The translations under genes were made by a program, and so were the position numbers. Positions 21,096 through 21,321 of a stretch of 21,321 nt of DNA are shown here, one piece after another. The first letter of the stretch is position 1; each line of letters starts with the position of its first letter. The notes under the pieces were generated by a model. It worked only from the letters and a program-made list of their open reading frames with translations, did no database searches and was not told where the DNA came from. The DNA comes from a virus, in the IMG/VR virus record IMGVR_UViG_3300006810_000484, positions 1-21,321 of that record; one strand, written 5' to 3'.

Positions 21096-21321
21096 TCTTT
21101 GGAAGTATAGTATCGGCAGTCGGTGGCATAGCAACCAGTTACCTACAAAATAAAGTAGAACAAACAAAAGCAGCAGGTGAATTGAAAGTTGCTATCGAAA
21201 AACGTAAGACAAAGATGGCAACAGGCGAGATAGACTGGGATCAAACGATGGCTGAAGCCTCAAAAGACTCTTGGAAAGATGAATGGATACTAGGACTCTG
21301 GTCGATACCATTAATACTTTC
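21092..21321 (+). CDS. Membrane protein of holin-like type, 3' end outside window
   Basis: ATG 21092 overlaps the nuclease stop (ATGA). The 76 visible codons begin with a hydrophobic Gly/Ala/Ser helix (MIFGSIVSAVGGIATSYLQ). A charged helix follows (NKVEQTKAAGELKVAIEKRK), then MATGEIDWDQTMAEASKDSW, and a hydrophobic span begins at WILGLWSIPLIL before the window ends. The order glycine-rich helix, charged helix, D-W-D...A...S-W-K-D-E-W then hydrophobic span is a recurring plan in marine phage proteins. It resembles the GTA_holin_3TM group (from memory). It is the third holin candidate and would pair with the lysozyme at 16800. Confidence 0.6.
   Translation, partial: MIFGSIVSAVGGIATSYLQNKVEQTKAAGELKVAIEKRKTKMATGEIDWDQTMAEASKDSWKDEWILGLWSIPLIL

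Noticed and set aside
1-21321. tRNA genes, CRISPR arrays, insertion sequences, attachment sites, replication origin
   Set aside because: No cloverleaf, regularly spaced direct repeats, transposase, integrase or terminal inverted repeats were seen.

Overview
The window looks like the late (virion assembly and lysis) region of a tailed bacteriophage, most likely short-tailed (podovirus-like), from an AT-rich marine lineage. All genes lie on the + strand. They are packed with stop/start overlaps, and the only gene-free gaps are about 73 nt (5395-5467) and 24 nt (10321-10344). No stretch over 300 nt lacks a gene. I saw no tRNA, rRNA, CRISPR array, transposon, integrase, or portal, terminase or capsid gene. 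Assignment to a marine, SAR11-like or related host is inference. It rests on base composition and on resemblance, from memory, to protein families common in uncultured marine phage genomes.

Layout. (1) 1-2859, tail-adhesin neighbourhood: the C-terminal part of a very glycine-rich tail-fibre-like protein made of two tandem ~265-residue units, an 84-aa conserved phage protein, a 2-oxoglutarate/Fe(II) oxygenase, and a 125-aa conserved phage protein. (2) 2863-5394: a 58-aa single-span membrane protein, a 161-aa protein with a C-terminal membrane anchor, and a 628-aa protein resembling P22 gp10/T7 gp12-type beta-propeller tail hubs. (3) 5468-16800, presumed ejection module: a Gly/Ala-rich 548-aa protein, a GNAT-like 122-aa protein, a Gln/Ala-rich 350-aa helical protein, a 592-aa protein with EDKSDD repeats, and a 2151-aa polyvalent-type protein with a C-terminal LPD38-like region and a degenerate zincin-like motif. 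A gp10-like hub followed by ejection proteins parallels P22. (4) 16800-19023: a T4-type lysozyme (E16, D25 and T31 in canonical spacing) and a 595-aa low-complexity protein with a duplicated C-terminal domain. (5) 19023-20341: a coupled series of small genes comprising a 49-aa coiled coil, a two-span holin candidate and four strongly basic proteins. Two of these are the halves of what is normally one DUF5872 domain, separated by another gene; another is DUF6321-like. (6) 20341-21321: a small beta-rich protein, a staphylococcal-nuclease-like enzyme, and the start of a membrane protein resembling phage holins, cut by the window end.

How the parts may work together (inference): the fibre binds the host and the hub closes the portal vestibule. 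The ejection proteins carry DNA across the envelope, the lysozyme with one of the membrane proteins lyses the cell, and the basic proteins and nuclease act on nucleic acid late in infection or inside the virion. Several start sites were revised from the longest reading frame using Shine-Dalgarno positions (3508, 19565), and three genes too short for routine calling or cut by the window edge were added (2863-3039, 19023-19172, 21092-end).
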